Source: Promethearchaeota archaeon
GTDB lineage: Archaea; Asgardarchaeota; Lokiarchaeia; Sigyniarchaeales; SOKP01
Direction of reading: 5' to 3'
Assembly (NCBI GenBank): GCA_019058015.1
Contig: JAHLWH010000231.1
Coordinates: 1 to 37,159 of the forward strand
Length of the DNA: 37,159 bases
Part shown: piece after piece, positions 16,908 through 26,390 of the stretch
How the letters are laid out: each line of letters opens with the position of its first letter
Position numbering within the stretch: position 1 is the stretch's first letter
Made by a program: the position numbers and the translations under genes
Notes under the pieces: model-generated
What the model saw: the letters and a program-made list of their open reading frames with translations, nothing else
Database searches by the model: none
What the model was told of the DNA's origin: nothing

Positions 16908-18482
16908 TTATTCGAAATTTTTTAGCTCTGATTCAATTTTACTTTTAACATTTTGGTCGGTTATCTGGTTTAGATTTTTTTTAATAGTTTCTTTAAGATT
17001 ATTAATTCTTTCTTTAATGTGTTTTGGACTATCCCAAACTGTTGTTCTTAATGGATGAATCTTTTCAAGAGCTTTATTAAAATTTTTTAGTGCTTCAAGA
17101 AAAAATAGAGAAGCTCTATCAATATCTTTTAGATGAGTAGAATAAATTGCCGCAATTTTTTGATTGCATAAACCTGTTCCATAAAAATCCATGGTATTTT
17201 CATAGAATATAGCAGCTTGTTCGATATCTTCTAATCCTTCCTTTATAGAATTTTTTATTGTTTTAATAAAACCAATAATGAATTTAGCTCCCGCCATATA
17301 GAATAAAGATCCATTTGATTCAGCAATTTTAAATAGTTCTTCAGAATTTTGTTCAGCTAATGGATAATGATTATTATGTAAACAATTTTCACTTAATTTG
17401 CTTAAATATTCCATTACCTTGTCAATTTTATTTATATCTTTAAGAATTTTCAAACCTTTTTTATATTTTTCAACACCTTCAAATGAATTTTTTTGTCTGA
17501 ATGCTTGATTCCCCTCAAAAAATAATTCATCAGCCATTTTTAATTTTTGAGAGTCGTCATGTTTCTCTGACTGCATAATTTCAGAGGCGTCACGAAAAAT
17601 ATCTTTCATATCAAATTCTCCTTCTATCTCTAAAGGTATTTCGTTTAATTCAGGCATAGTTACTTGAGAAATATTTTTGCGATTAAGATCTGATTCTTTA
17701 GTTAAATCATCATGGACTTTTTCTGGATGATGAGTGAATTGTGGTGTATAACTGGAAACATTTTCTCCATATGCTGATTGTAATGGTTTTCCGCTTGTAA
17801 CTAAAGCAGAAAGTTCAGTCATCACATTCGCAAAAAAGAATTTATTCAATCCGTCAATAAAATAATCTACTTTATGATAATTATTTTCGAATCCTGGATC
17901 ATTGATATCCATATTTACATCATTCATTCGATATATTTCAAACCCAGTGTCATATTTGGTAATCATATGTTCTGAATTAGCAACTTTTTCTCTTTTCTTT
18001 TTCCCCAATAAAGTATGATCAAAAACCAATCCGCAAGAATCCTTATTTTTCCCTTGAAAGCCGATATGATTTATTAAGTCAACATATGAATAAAACAGTC
18101 CTAAACCAGGATGACTATGAAACCAACCCACAATAAAACGACCTTGGTTTTCTTCATATAATTTATTTTCAATAGATTCAATAAAACCGTAATGTCTTTC
18201 ATCTAATTGAACATCAGTACTATGCCCAAATGTGAGAGCTTCAGCTCTTTCAACAATAACTACAGCATCTGTAATATGTCCTATTAAAATTCCATAGATC
18301 TCTTTCCATTGGGCTGGAGGTATAGCTTGGTTAGCATATCTACTTGCATACAATATAATCGTTTTATAAGCTTCTGCTTTAACTACAATTGGTTTTTCGC
18401 TTTCTTCTTCCTCCTTTCTGGTTTCTATTTCTTTTTCTTCATTTTCGTTATTTTTCATTGGTTCTTCTGTTTTCTTACTCAT
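16908..18482 (-). CDS. JAMM/MPN metalloprotease-domain protein with C-terminal helical (TPR-like) repeats
   Basis: A 524-residue protein with a charged N-terminal tail (1-30), a JAB1/MPN/Mov34 domain (about 38-220) and a helical-repeat region (about 305-505). The complete JAMM zinc site is present: Glu61 (EIYGILIG), then HSHPGLGLFYSYVD with His122, His124, Ser132 and Asp135. This is the signature of active isopeptidases such as Rpn11 and Csn5, so it probably removes ubiquitin-like modifiers. The repeats (AFRQKNSFEGVEKYKKGLKI, HYPLAEQNSEELFKIAES and others) match TPR-type helix pairs and may recruit partners. Known archaeal Rpn11-like proteins are short and lack such a region. No E1, E2 or ubiquitin-like gene is nearby. 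The gene is divergent from the EamA transporter gene. The ATG at 18482 lacks a clear ribosome binding site. Confidence 0.88.
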   Translation of the reverse strand: MSKKTEEPMKNNENEEKEIETRKEEEESEKPIVVKAEAYKTIILYASRYANQAIPPAQWKEIYGILIGHITDAVVIVERAEALTFGHSTDVQLDERHYGFIESIENKLYEENQGRFIVGWFHSHPGLGLFYSYVDLINHIGFQGKNKDSCGLVFDHTLLGKKKREKVANSEHMITKYDTGFEIYRMNDVNMDINDPGFENNYHKVDYFIDGLNKFFFANVMTELSALVTSGKPLQSAYGENVSSYTPQFTHHPEKVHDDLTKESDLNRKNISQVTMPELNEIPLEIEGEFDMKDIFRDASEIMQSEKHDDSQKLKMADELFFEGNQAFRQKNSFEGVEKYKKGLKILKDINKIDKVMEYLSKLSENCLHNNHYPLAEQNSEELFKIAESNGSLFYMAGAKFIIGFIKTIKNSIKEGLEDIEQAAIFYENTMDFYGTGLCNQKIAAIYSTHLKDIDRASLFFLEALKNFNKALEKIHPLRTTVWDSPKHIKERINNLKETIKKNLNQITDQNVKSKIESELKNFE

Positions 18483-18647
18483 AACAAATCTCCATGAAAG
18501 AAACTTTTATTCTAATAAAATAATACAAATTTGTTATTATAAATAAAATTATTGAAAGGCATTTTAGATTCAGTTCTATTTTTAAGTTTCTTATATTTAA
18601 TTGATCGATTAGGAACAAATTTAAGCAATCCAGAACCAAAAGAAATA

Positions 18648-19625
18648 ATGACTGGTGAATTATTTGCAATTTTTGCTGTACTTACTTTTGTAGTATCTAA
18701 CATTCTATTTAGAAAAACTGAACATGAAGCATCTCCTTCTTTTATAAATTTTTTTCGCACAGGGATTGGAACTTTAACATTTATCATTTTAGCTTTAGTA
18801 TTTGAAGTATTTTTTCATATCTTTTTGCTCCCTTTGACTTTATGGTTCATATTAATCTTGAGTTTTATTTTCGGACAAGTCATAGGTGATACATCATACT
18901 TTAAGGCTCAAAAAGAGTTGGGGACCGCAAAAGCTTTATCTATTTCAATGACATTTCCACTATTTACATTTATTATATCAATGATATTTCTTAACTATCC
19001 GTTTGATATTAGGATATTTATTTCAATTCTTTTAATTGGGATTGGGGTTGTAATTATTGCGACCTCTAAAATTAATCTAGAGGATGTTAATGTTTCTAAT
19101 GTGGATCAAACTTCAGTTTCCAAGGATTTTAACAATTTTGAAATCAATTCACGAACATTTTCACCAACAGTTATTTTTGGTTTGATAGCATCATTAGGTT
19201 GGGCAATTGGTGCTATATTAATTGAATACGCTCTGAATGAAATTGACCGTATCCTACAAATAGAAGCATTCAGTTCTATTATTGGAAATGTAATCAGATT
19301 TCCATTCGTTTTTTTGATTTTAACTTTAATTATTTGGAGAGAAGAGCATATTCAGACCAAAATTAAATCATCCCATCGAAAAAATAAGTCTACCCAAATG
19401 TGGTATTGGTTAATTATTGGCTCTATTATAGGTACTTCAATAGGTGCTTTTCTATATACTGAAGCAGTTCGAACAGCAGGAGCTACCTTTATAGCCATAA
19501 TAGCAAGTGCAAGTCCTTTATTCGCACTTCCACTAGATTATTTAATTAATGGCGAAAAAATTTCAAAAAAAGGATTTTTAGGTGTTATCTTGACAATAGT
19601 GGGAGTAATCGTGATTCTACTATAA
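18648..19625 (+). CDS. EamA/DMT-superfamily transporter
   Basis: An integral membrane permease with two EamA repeats and about ten helices. The first repeat starts at MTGELFAIFAVLTFVVSNILF and the second around SPTVIFGLIASLGWAIGAIL. Such proteins export or import metabolites and drugs, and the substrate cannot be told from sequence. I place the start at the ATG at 18648 (326 residues), because family members begin right before the GELF helix. An in-frame TTG at 18552 would add 32 residues, including a further hydrophobic stretch. Neither start has a clear ribosome binding site. The gene is divergent from the MPN gene and followed about 150 bases later by the CoA-transferase gene. Confidence 0.85.
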   Translation: MTGELFAIFAVLTFVVSNILFRKTEHEASPSFINFFRTGIGTLTFIILALVFEVFFHIFLLPLTLWFILILSFIFGQVIGDTSYFKAQKELGTAKALSISMTFPLFTFIISMIFLNYPFDIRIFISILLIGIGVVIIATSKINLEDVNVSNVDQTSVSKDFNNFEINSRTFSPTVIFGLIASLGWAIGAILIEYALNEIDRILQIEAFSSIIGNVIRFPFVFLILTLIIWREEHIQTKIKSSHRKNKSTQMWYWLIIGSIIGTSIGAFLYTEAVRTAGATFIAIIASASPLFALPLDYLINGEKISKKGFLGVILTIVGVIVILL

Positions 19626-19775
19626 ATTTTCAATATAGTTTAACTTTTTAGCCAATCTCTTGGATAATTATCTCATTTTAATAGATGAATTCTTTTTAAA
19701 TATTTAATATTTCAATAAATTTACCTTCTATAAATTGAGAAAACATAAAAATTATGATTTTAAATATTAATTATT

Positions 19776-20978
19776 ATGGCTTTACCTTTAGATGGGATTA
19801 GGGTTTTAGACCTTACTAGAATGCTCCCAGGACCTTATTGTACTATGATTTTAGCTGATTTAGGAGCAGAAGTTATCCGTGTTGAAGACCCTAATTATGC
19901 CTATTCAAACCCTCCTCCATTTCATCAAAAAGGAAGATATCGGGAAAGCGCTTTTAATTCTATATTAATGCGTAATAAAAAATCAATAACTCTTAATTTG
20001 AAAAAAGAAAAAGCAAAGGAAATCTTCTATAAGTTAGTAAAACGGGCAGATATTATTATAGAAACTTTTAGACCAAAAGTAACAAATAAATTAAAAATTG
20101 ATTATGATACTTTATCTTCAATTAACCCATCAATTATATATTGCTCATTAACTGGTTATGGTCAGAATGGCCCTTATGAACAAATTGCGGGTCATGATTT
20201 AAATTATATTAGCATTTGTGGTATCTTAGATTTAAATAAAGAAAGAAAAATCGAAAATCAGTCTAATCAAGAAAGAAAGCCAATGGTTCCAGGAGTTCAA
20301 GCTGCAGATATTGGAGGAGGTTTAGTATCTACTATAGGTATCTTATCAGCAATCATTGAAAGAGCAAACAATTCAGAAAAAAAAGGTCAATATATTGATA
20401 TTTCAATGTTAGATTGTGTCTTTTCTTTTATGCCAATGCCAGCAGCATATCATTTTTCTCAAGATTTAACAACTACATCCCCAATACACGGTGATTTTCC
20501 ATTTTATTCTGTATATAAAACTAAAGATAATAAATATTTATCTATAGGAGCAATTGAAATGAAGTTTTGGAATAACTTATGTGAAGGTTTAGAGTTATAT
20601 GATTTAAAACTGAAACAGTTCCCTCAAGGTCTGGAAAAAGAAGAAGTATTTAAAAAAATCCAAGAAAAGTTTCTAACAAAAACTCAAGAAGAATGGTTAG
20701 AACATTTTAAAAATTTTGATACATGTATTATGCCCGTAAAAAATTTTGCTGAAGCATGTAATGACTCTCAGATTATCGCTCGAAATATGGTTGTTGAATT
20801 AGACCATCCAAAATTAGGAAAAATTAAAAATATTGCTTCTCCAATAAAATTGTCAAGAACACCCCTTAAAATAAGAAGTTTAGCTCCTAGAGTAGGACAA
20901 CATACAAAAGAAGTTCTTAAAACATTAGATTATTCTGATGAAGAAATACGTATTTTCAAAATAAATGGGCTAATCTAA
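19776..20978 (+). CDS. Class III CoA-transferase family, probable alpha-methylacyl-CoA racemase
   Basis: A 400-residue CaiB/BaiF family protein, cytosolic. The N-terminus GIRVLDLTRMLPGPYCTMILADLGAEVIRVE is classic. It contains AGHDLNY with His140 and QAADIGGG with Asp178, corresponding to the His/Asp acid-base pair of alpha-methylacyl-CoA racemase (MCR/AMACR). This favours racemase over true CoA transfer, where the catalytic Asp sits in a different context. It would invert 2-methyl-branched acyl-CoAs so that they can be oxidised, in keeping with the acyl-CoA dehydrogenase at 32604-33857. The ATG at 19776 lacks an obvious ribosome binding site. The end converges with the phosphodiesterase gene over a 14-base palindrome and T run. 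Confidence 0.9.
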   Translation: MALPLDGIRVLDLTRMLPGPYCTMILADLGAEVIRVEDPNYAYSNPPPFHQKGRYRESAFNSILMRNKKSITLNLKKEKAKEIFYKLVKRADIIIETFRPKVTNKLKIDYDTLSSINPSIIYCSLTGYGQNGPYEQIAGHDLNYISICGILDLNKERKIENQSNQERKPMVPGVQAADIGGGLVSTIGILSAIIERANNSEKKGQYIDISMLDCVFSFMPMPAAYHFSQDLTTTSPIHGDFPFYSVYKTKDNKYLSIGAIEMKFWNNLCEGLELYDLKLKQFPQGLEKEEVFKKIQEKFLTKTQEEWLEHFKNFDTCIMPVKNFAEACNDSQIIARNMVVELDHPKLGKIKNIASPIKLSRTPLKIRSLAPRVGQHTKEVLKTLDYSDEEIRIFKINGLI

Positions 20979-20994
20979 AATTCGAATTTTTTTT
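20977..20994. terminator. Palindrome plus T run between convergent genes
   Basis: AAAATTCGAATTTT (20977-20990) is a perfect 14-base palindrome, followed by four more T (eight in a row). It overlaps the stop codon of the CoA-transferase gene and lies just past the end of the opposing phosphodiesterase gene. Archaeal polymerase terminates at T runs, so both strands could end here. Confidence 0.45.
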
Positions 20995-20997
20995 CAA

Positions 20998-21498
20998 CTA
21001 TATTTCTATTAATCGGGCATCCATTGTCTCTAAATCCACGATAACAAATGTGGCTTTTCCAGTCAAATATCCACATAATTCTCCTGGATTTATAACTAAC
21101 GTATTATTTATTTTTTTGATATTATGATCGTGAGTATGACCTGTTGCAATAATATCAAATTCTCCAGATTTTGCTAAACTTTTAATAACTTTTGAGTGAT
21201 GAGAAACATATATTTTCTTCCCAGCTAAATCTAAAATTGCTTCATTACTGCTGAGTTTACAAATCTTTCCTAGCTTTTCTATTAGATATAAAAGATCTCC
21301 ATCATTATTACCAAATACTCCGAAAAAATTACCATTTTTTACATTCTCATTTAAATTCTCGAAAACTCTTATAACAAAAGGAGAAATAATATCCCCACAG
21401 TGTATCAAGAAATCAATTTTTTCTTTATTCAAAATATTTACTGCTTTTTTTATCATGTTTAAATTATCATGTGAATCAGAAATTACTCCCAATTTCAA
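20998..21498 (-). CDS. YfcE/MJ0936-type metallophosphoesterase
   Basis: A phosphodiesterase of about 166 residues with all calcineurin-like metal motifs: GVISDSHDN, HCGDI, FGNNDGD, YVSHHSK and ATGHTHDH, in order. Members hydrolyse phosphodiester model substrates in the cytosol; the natural substrate is unknown. I prefer the TTG at 21498 as start, which gives the family-typical (M)KLGVISDSH with an AGGTG site eight bases upstream. The alternative GTG at 21510 lies within that AGGTG. It is convergent with the CoA-transferase gene and divergent from the broken polyprenyl synthase gene. Confidence 0.9.
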   Translation of the reverse strand: MKLGVISDSHDNLNMIKKAVNILNKEKIDFLIHCGDIISPFVIRVFENLNENVKNGNFFGVFGNNDGDLLYLIEKLGKICKLSSNEAILDLAGKKIYVSHHSKVIKSLAKSGEFDIIATGHTHDHNIKKINNTLVINPGELCGYLTGKATFVIVDLETMDARLIEI

Positions 21499-21752
21499 AT
21501 TATCAAACACCTTCTCTTATTAAAAATCGAAAATAAATAAATTATTATGTAATTTAAATATCATTTCAATAAAAAAGTAATTCCATTTTAATTTTTAACA
21601 AATAACTCAAAATCTATTTAAAATAATTCTTTAAGGTAGGAGGAAATAAATAAATTTATGAATTCTTATTATTAAATAGCAAGATTATAATCCAATTCTA
21701 TAAATTATAATGGAATGATTTTGTAAATAATTATTGAGATAAGTGCTTAAAG

Positions 21753-22857
21753 ATGAGTAAACCAAAAACCTTTTTAGAACAATATTTTAAAGAAGAAAAA
21801 AAAAAAAGTTGATTTAGAATTAGAAAAATATTTTATCGATATATTAAAATCTGAATCAATTCAAAACACATTACTATATGATTTCATTAAAAAAGTAAAA
21901 GATTATGTATTACCCCCAAATAATAAACCAAAAAGACTACATCCTATAATTTTAATTTCATCATTTTTAGGAATTGCAAATCCTCACTATATAGAAGAAA
22001 TGGCAGATGATATTATATCTGTTGCACTATCTGTTGAACTTCTCCATAATGCGAAAATTATCCATGATGATCTTATTGATAAGGATATAACACGAAGAGG
22101 TTTTCCTTCTTTTCATATTAGATGGGCAAATCAACTATTAGAAACCTATACTGATAAAGACTTTCCTAATAAAGAAGATTCTGCTCGAGAATTCGGAGCC
22201 GCTATGGCAATTTTAGGAGGAAATATAACTTATTTTTTAGGTTCCCAGATTATTTTTAATTCAAAATTTGAGAATAAATTAAAATTCAAGGCATATTCTG
22301 AGTATAATGAAGCTTTTAATTTAATCAATAAAGGATTAATTATTGAAGAATATATGTTTTGGAATAAAATCACTATGACTTTAGAACAGTATTTAAATAT
22401 TGCAGAGCTAAAAACTGCAAGCTTATTTGAAAAATCGGCAAAAATTGGTGCAATTCTCGCAAAAGGTAATTTGAATTATCAGATCCATCCATTATCAGAT
22501 TTTATATTAAAATTAGGTCAAATACATTCTATTAGAGACGACATTTTAGACCTAGAGAAAGATATAATGCATGGCGAGAAAAAATTTCCATATATTATAG
22601 CAATCCAGAATACAACAGAAGCCCAACAAAAAATTTTAAATGAATTATATGAGAAACCCGATTTAAATAAAAATGAAATTGAGGAAGTTGTGAAGATTAT
22701 TAATGAAACTAACGCCCTACAAATCGCTCAACAATTTGGTTTGAATCTAATTTCTCAAGCCAGAGTACCTTTAAAGAAAATTTATCCAGCATTAAATAAA
22801 AAATCCGAAAAATTTTTCATGGAATTATTAAATTTCAGTATAGAGAGAGATTATTAA
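21753..22857 (+). pseudogene. Polyprenyl (geranylgeranyl-type) diphosphate synthase with frameshift in a 12-A run
   Basis: An isoprenyl diphosphate synthase that extends prenyl chains for archaeal lipids or quinones. The downstream frame has both Asp-rich motifs: HDDLIDKD (around 22063) and RDDILDLEKD (around 22536). From 21808 to 22000 this same frame encodes the missing N-terminal helices, including the NKPKRLHPIIL block equivalent to GKRLRP. The likely start codon ATG at 21753 is in another frame, which reaches TGA at 21810 right after twelve A residues (21796-21807). Removing one A joins the frames cleanly (...FKEEKKKVDLELEK...), giving about 367 residues. It could be a real mutation, a homopolymer sequencing error, or a slippage site where polymerase restores the frame. 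The uninterrupted part from ATG 22000 starts too late to be a functional enzyme. Confidence 0.8.
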
Positions 22858-22907
22858 TAATTCTAATTTTTGCTTAAATTTTATCCAGTTAGATTAAATG
22901 AGAGATA

Positions 22908-23393
22908 TTAAAAAGATGGTTTTTCTGAGTTTAGAGCTTCTAAGTGATCACGATTATATCGCCATACTCCAAGCCCAAGGCAAAAGAATCCCACACCAAA
23001 TGAGAAATATTTAAATATTCCCCCAATTTCCACATCAAGATAAGTTATTATTCCAGTATTAGTAATAACTTGATGAAATCCCTCAATTAACGTTTGTGTA
23101 AATGGATACAGAAAAGATCCTATAAAAAATATCAAGATGGTTATTATTCCTGAGAGAATGATCATTATATTCGCTTTCAAATGTAAATGGGTTTGGATTT
23201 GATAGCGAAAAAGAAGTAATACTCCGACGATAAAGGTGATATATGTTGATGCTTCAAGGAATCCCCACAAAGTGCCAACATAACTTGGTGGTGGTTCAAT
23301 CGCATAAAATCCCATAGGAAGAAGGAGTGTCAGACACTGAAACATCCCCAGTAGAGTTGCAATTGTATCTGTTATTGTTCGAAGGGTCTCCAT
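22908..23393 (-). CDS. Small four-helix membrane protein of unknown function
   Basis: A 161-residue integral membrane protein with helices around 10-30, 42-62, 72-94 and 126-144. The loops contain no catalytic motif. I do not recognise the family; DoxX-like or DUF-type small membrane proteins have a similar layout. The ATG at 23393 has a TGAGG site ten bases upstream. It converges with the polyprenyl synthase gene across about 50 bases. Confidence 0.7.
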   Translation of the reverse strand: METLRTITDTIATLLGMFQCLTLLLPMGFYAIEPPPSYVGTLWGFLEASTYITFIVGVLLLFRYQIQTHLHLKANIMIILSGIITILIFFIGSFLYPFTQTLIEGFHQVITNTGIITYLDVEIGGIFKYFSFGVGFFCLGLGVWRYNRDHLEALNSEKPSF

Positions 23394-23562
23394 TGATTAT
23401 TCCTCATCAACTTTTTTCTTCTTTTTGTCATATTACTCTTTAATTCTCTTTTTTATAAATTTTCCCGTGTTTATTAAAATTACATTAAAGATAAATATTG
23501 TAAAAATAGTTGTTTAATTTAAATTACTTAATTTAAATATGTCTAATTTAGAAGAAATTCAA

Positions 23563-24075
23563 TCATAAAATTATGGATTCTAGTTTAGTAATAACTGCTT
23601 CTAAAACCTTTTGCTTAAATTTAATCCGACTAGTCTGAAAATTATGTTTATCCACAATTATTTGATCTTTCAAAGAGTAAGAAATATATACTAACCCAAC
23701 CGGTTTTAATTCAGTCCCCCCTGTAGGCCCAGCTATACCTGTTATTCCTATGACTATTTCTGAGTTAGCAATTCTTCGGATACCCTCTGCCATTTGCCTT
23801 GCAACAATATCACTAACAGCACCGAACTCCTTAATCATTTCTGGATCTACACCCAATATTTCACTCTTAGATTTATCACTATATGTTATAACTCCACACT
23901 CAAATATTTCTGATGAACCAGATAAGTTTGTTATCATATGAGAAAGATAGCCACCAGTAGCTGATTCTGCTATGCTTAATTTTAATCCTTTCTCTTTTAA
24001 TTTCTTTAAGAGACTTACCAACCTTTCTAGAATTTCTTTTTCATCAAATTTTTCGGAGATTTTCAAGATCCTCAC
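23563..24075 (-). CDS. CinA C-terminal domain protein (nicotinamide-nucleotide amidohydrolase, PncC-type)
   Basis: A 170-residue stand-alone CinA C-terminal domain, which deamidates nicotinamide mononucleotide in pyridine-nucleotide recycling. Motifs in order: LSIAESATGG (33-42), SGSSEIFECGVITYSD (52-67), GAVS (85-88) and GITGIAGPTGGT (110-121), all as in active family members. It lacks the N-terminal MoaB-like domain found in full CinA. The first possible start is a GTG at 24075; the conserved domain begins about 15 residues later, so the exact start is uncertain. It stands alone on its strand with about 180 bases on either side. Confidence 0.9.
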   Translation of the reverse strand: MRILKISEKFDEKEILERLVSLLKKLKEKGLKLSIAESATGGYLSHMITNLSGSSEIFECGVITYSDKSKSEILGVDPEMIKEFGAVSDIVARQMAEGIRRIANSEIVIGITGIAGPTGGTELKPVGLVYISYSLKDQIIVDKHNFQTSRIKFKQKVLEAVITKLESIIL

Positions 24076-24256
24076 AATCTTCTGCTAATCTAAGATATTT
24101 TTTTATAGAATTTAATATATTTCAAATAGAAATCATAAAATTTATTGTATTTAAATCGATGATATGGAGTATTTAAAACGATTTAATTCCAATTGAATGT
24201 TTAATTTATATTAACTTTTGTTAAAAAATAGGAAAATAAATTTATTTATTATTTAA

Positions 24257-24556
24257 TTAAATTGCTAAAGTTCTAAGAGCCTTTTGCATATTTCTTCTCT
24301 TAAGGACCCTCGAAAAATCATCGTTATTAGAACTGGTTGTTAAATGGTTTAGGAAAACGTCCAAATTATCAAAATTATCAAAAAAATAATCCTTCCCTTT
24401 AACAAACAGTGTTACGCCACGATTTTTTTCGATTTTCGCATATATTCCACCAATATTTATATCATGTTTCATATATACTGTCCTTTCCTTTCCCTTTTTT
24501 GCCCAAAAGTTTTGCTTCAACAAGTAAGATCTAAACATACTCATTTCTTCACACAC
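24257..24556 (-). CDS. Small hypothetical protein
   Basis: 99 residues from a GTG at 24556 (an AGAGG site lies just upstream); the ATG at 24544 is an alternative. The protein is basic. A central segment, INIGGIYAKIEKNRGVTLFV, looks like two or three beta strands, followed by acidic DNFDNLDVF and a basic helix at the C-terminus. There are no cysteine or catalytic motifs and I recognise no family. Its ordered amino acid use and ribosome binding site argue that it is real. Confidence 0.5.
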   Translation of the reverse strand: MCEEMSMFRSYLLKQNFWAKKGKERTVYMKHDINIGGIYAKIEKNRGVTLFVKGKDYFFDNFDNLDVFLNHLTTSSNNDDFSRVLKRRNMQKALRTLAI

Positions 24557-24917
24557 AACCTCTTAAATTTATTTTAATACTTATACCATCCAATACTATA
24601 TTCATGAGATCTTTTCAATATCATTTGAATAATCTCTTGAGTATGATCTGAATATTATAGTAATAGTCGTTTATATATTACAATATAATATCTAGATATG
24701 ATTAAAATTCATATTCGTAGAAACTCATTTTTCTCCTTTAAATTCAGATCCTCATAATTTTACGAGGTTAAAACTCCTATATAAATAAATTTGTAAAAAT
24801 TTTTTTATTTAACCTTTAATTTTTCTACTTGACCTTGATTTCCTATGCAATCAAAAAAAATTCTTTCTTTAAAACAAGTAAATTAAATTGAAAAAAAGAG
24901 TTTTAATCTATTAATTT
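24557..24917. other. Intergenic region upstream of the small hypothetical
   Basis: About 361 AT-rich bases. The only structure is an imperfect dyad at 24750-24767 (CCTC and GAGG arms, with one mismatch further in). It contains no ORF or tRNA. The dyad could be an operator or the end of the GTPase transcript, which finishes at 24918. Confidence 0.35.
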
Positions 24918-25496
24918 TTATTCAGTTTTCTTGTAATAGATTAATTCGGTAATCTTTTCGAAAATATCTGGAACATTAAGACCTGTTTTTGCGGATGTTT
25001 CGAAATATGGTGCATTTAACTTCTTAGAAAGATGCTCTGACATAGGAAGAATAATCTTTCTTTCATCTTTTAAATCAATCTTATTCCCAACAAGTATTCT
25101 TGGTACTGAAGAAAGACCAAATTTAACCGCTTCATTGAACCAATTGTTAACATTTGAAAAAGTACTACTTCTGGTAATGTCAAACACAAGAATAATTCCG
25201 TTTGCACCTTGATAATATGGTTTGTGAACCATGTAAAATTGAGGTTGCCCAGCGATATCCCAGAACATTAAATTAATTTCAACTTTCTCCTTTTCTTTTG
25301 TCTCAAATTGAAGAATGTACTTTAAGATATTTACGCCAATAGTCGGCAAATATTGTTTTGTAAATTTCTTTTTAATAAAATTGTTCAAGAGGCTTGTCTT
25401 ACCAACCGCAGGATCACCCAATATCAAAATCTTGTAGACAAATTCCGTGTTAGGTTTATAAAAGTGTAGTTTTTCATTATTTGAATCTTCTGACAT
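24918..25496 (-). CDS. Ras/Rab-like small GTPase
   Basis: A 192-residue single-domain GTPase of the eukaryote-like Ras/Rab type found in Asgard archaea. All G motifs are intact: G1 GDPAVGKT (27-34), G2 Thr52 in YLPTIGVN, G3 WDIAGQ (79-84, with catalytic Gln84), G4 NKID (138-141) and G5 ETSAK (166-170). The Rab-like FDITRSSTFSNVNNWF segment follows G3. No C-terminal cysteine is present, so there is no prenyl anchor. A TATA-like TTATAAAG lies only about 15-20 bases before the ATG, suggesting a leaderless or nearly leaderless mRNA. A coiled-coil gene on the same strand and a second GTPase gene follow within 2 kb. Confidence 0.93.
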   Translation of the reverse strand: MSEDSNNEKLHFYKPNTEFVYKILILGDPAVGKTSLLNNFIKKKFTKQYLPTIGVNILKYILQFETKEKEKVEINLMFWDIAGQPQFYMVHKPYYQGANGIILVFDITRSSTFSNVNNWFNEAVKFGLSSVPRILVGNKIDLKDERKIILPMSEHLSKKLNAPYFETSAKTGLNVPDIFEKITELIYYKKTE

Positions 25497-25683
25497 TTTT
25501 TAGCACTTTATAATTTTAAGATTTTAACCAGTTATTTAGTAGAAAAAAAAATTTCACTTTAAAATATTTAATCATAATTAAGATAAAAAAGCTCCAAAAA
25601 ACCATGGAATTTCTTAAATTAAATTGAATTTTTATTTTTAAGAATCCTTTTTTTTAATTAGAAGGCAAATGGATTGGGGGATT

Positions 25684-26250
25684 TTAAAATTTAATAATCC
25701 AGAAATCAATCTTATCAAGAAGCATTTTTTCCAAAGATTCATTAAATTCTTTAAAGTTTTTTAACTCGGTAATGGTTTTTGATATTTCATACAAAGTTCT
25801 ATGACCTCCGGTAATTTCAAAGATCGATTCTTTTGTTTCCTCTAAGAGAGCTTTTATTTTCTCTAAATCTTTTGTACTCCTAAGTGCTTTTTTTAAATTA
25901 TTAAAGATCTCCTTAGCATTATTTGATTTTAATGTTGTTGTTTCATCTCTTTCAATTTCAGTTGATTTTTTAGCAATTATTCCTTGTGAGATTACTGATT
26001 TTAGGAGATCAATTTCACTTTCAATTATATCTTGTTTTTCAATAATTTTATTCAGTTGTGGAATAAGTCCCTTTATATCTAGAGTTGTTTTAAAAAGATC
26101 ATCAATTTTGTCGGTTAATATATGAATTGAATGAGTAATTTTTCCGATATTTTGTATGAGGTTTAGACCAAAGTTTTGAAGTATTTCCGAGAATGATCCG
26201 ATTTTGTCTTCAAGTGTGTTTATTTTATCTGATGAGTTATTATTAGTCAT
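25684..26250 (-). CDS. Coiled-coil hypothetical protein next to GTPase genes
   Basis: A 188-residue, mostly helical, hydrophilic protein. Heptad-like spacing runs through residues about 10-95 (FSEILQNFGLNLIQNIGKI, IDDLFKTTLDIKGLIPQLN), suggesting a coiled coil or a methyl-accepting-like helical hairpin. A charged linker and a second helical part (about 115-185) follow. No enzyme motif is present. It lies between the Rab-like GTPase gene and the divergent longin-GTPase gene, so a scaffold, effector or regulator of one of them is a fair guess, but only a guess. The ATG at 26250 lacks a clear ribosome binding site. Confidence 0.65.
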   Translation of the reverse strand: MTNNNSSDKINTLEDKIGSFSEILQNFGLNLIQNIGKITHSIHILTDKIDDLFKTTLDIKGLIPQLNKIIEKQDIIESEIDLLKSVISQGIIAKKSTEIERDETTTLKSNNAKEIFNNLKKALRSTKDLEKIKALLEETKESIFEITGGHRTLYEISKTITELKNFKEFNESLEKMLLDKIDFWIIKF

Positions 26251-26390
26251 TATTTTTTATCATGAATTTAACTCTATGATACTTTGAAGATGGATATTTA
26301 ATTTAAATTTATTTAAAGAATTATTTATTTTATAACTTATATATTAATAATAATAATAATTGGAAAAATAAATCCTCGTTTGCAAAAAAA

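Noticed and set aside
24750..24767. Imperfect dyad as a hairpin or operator
   Set aside because: Only four G:C-containing pairs, then a mismatch; not distinguishable from chance without conservation data.
26341..26361. AAT microsatellite before the longin-GTPase gene
   Set aside because: A short triplet run is expected in such AT-rich DNA and has no flanking structure.
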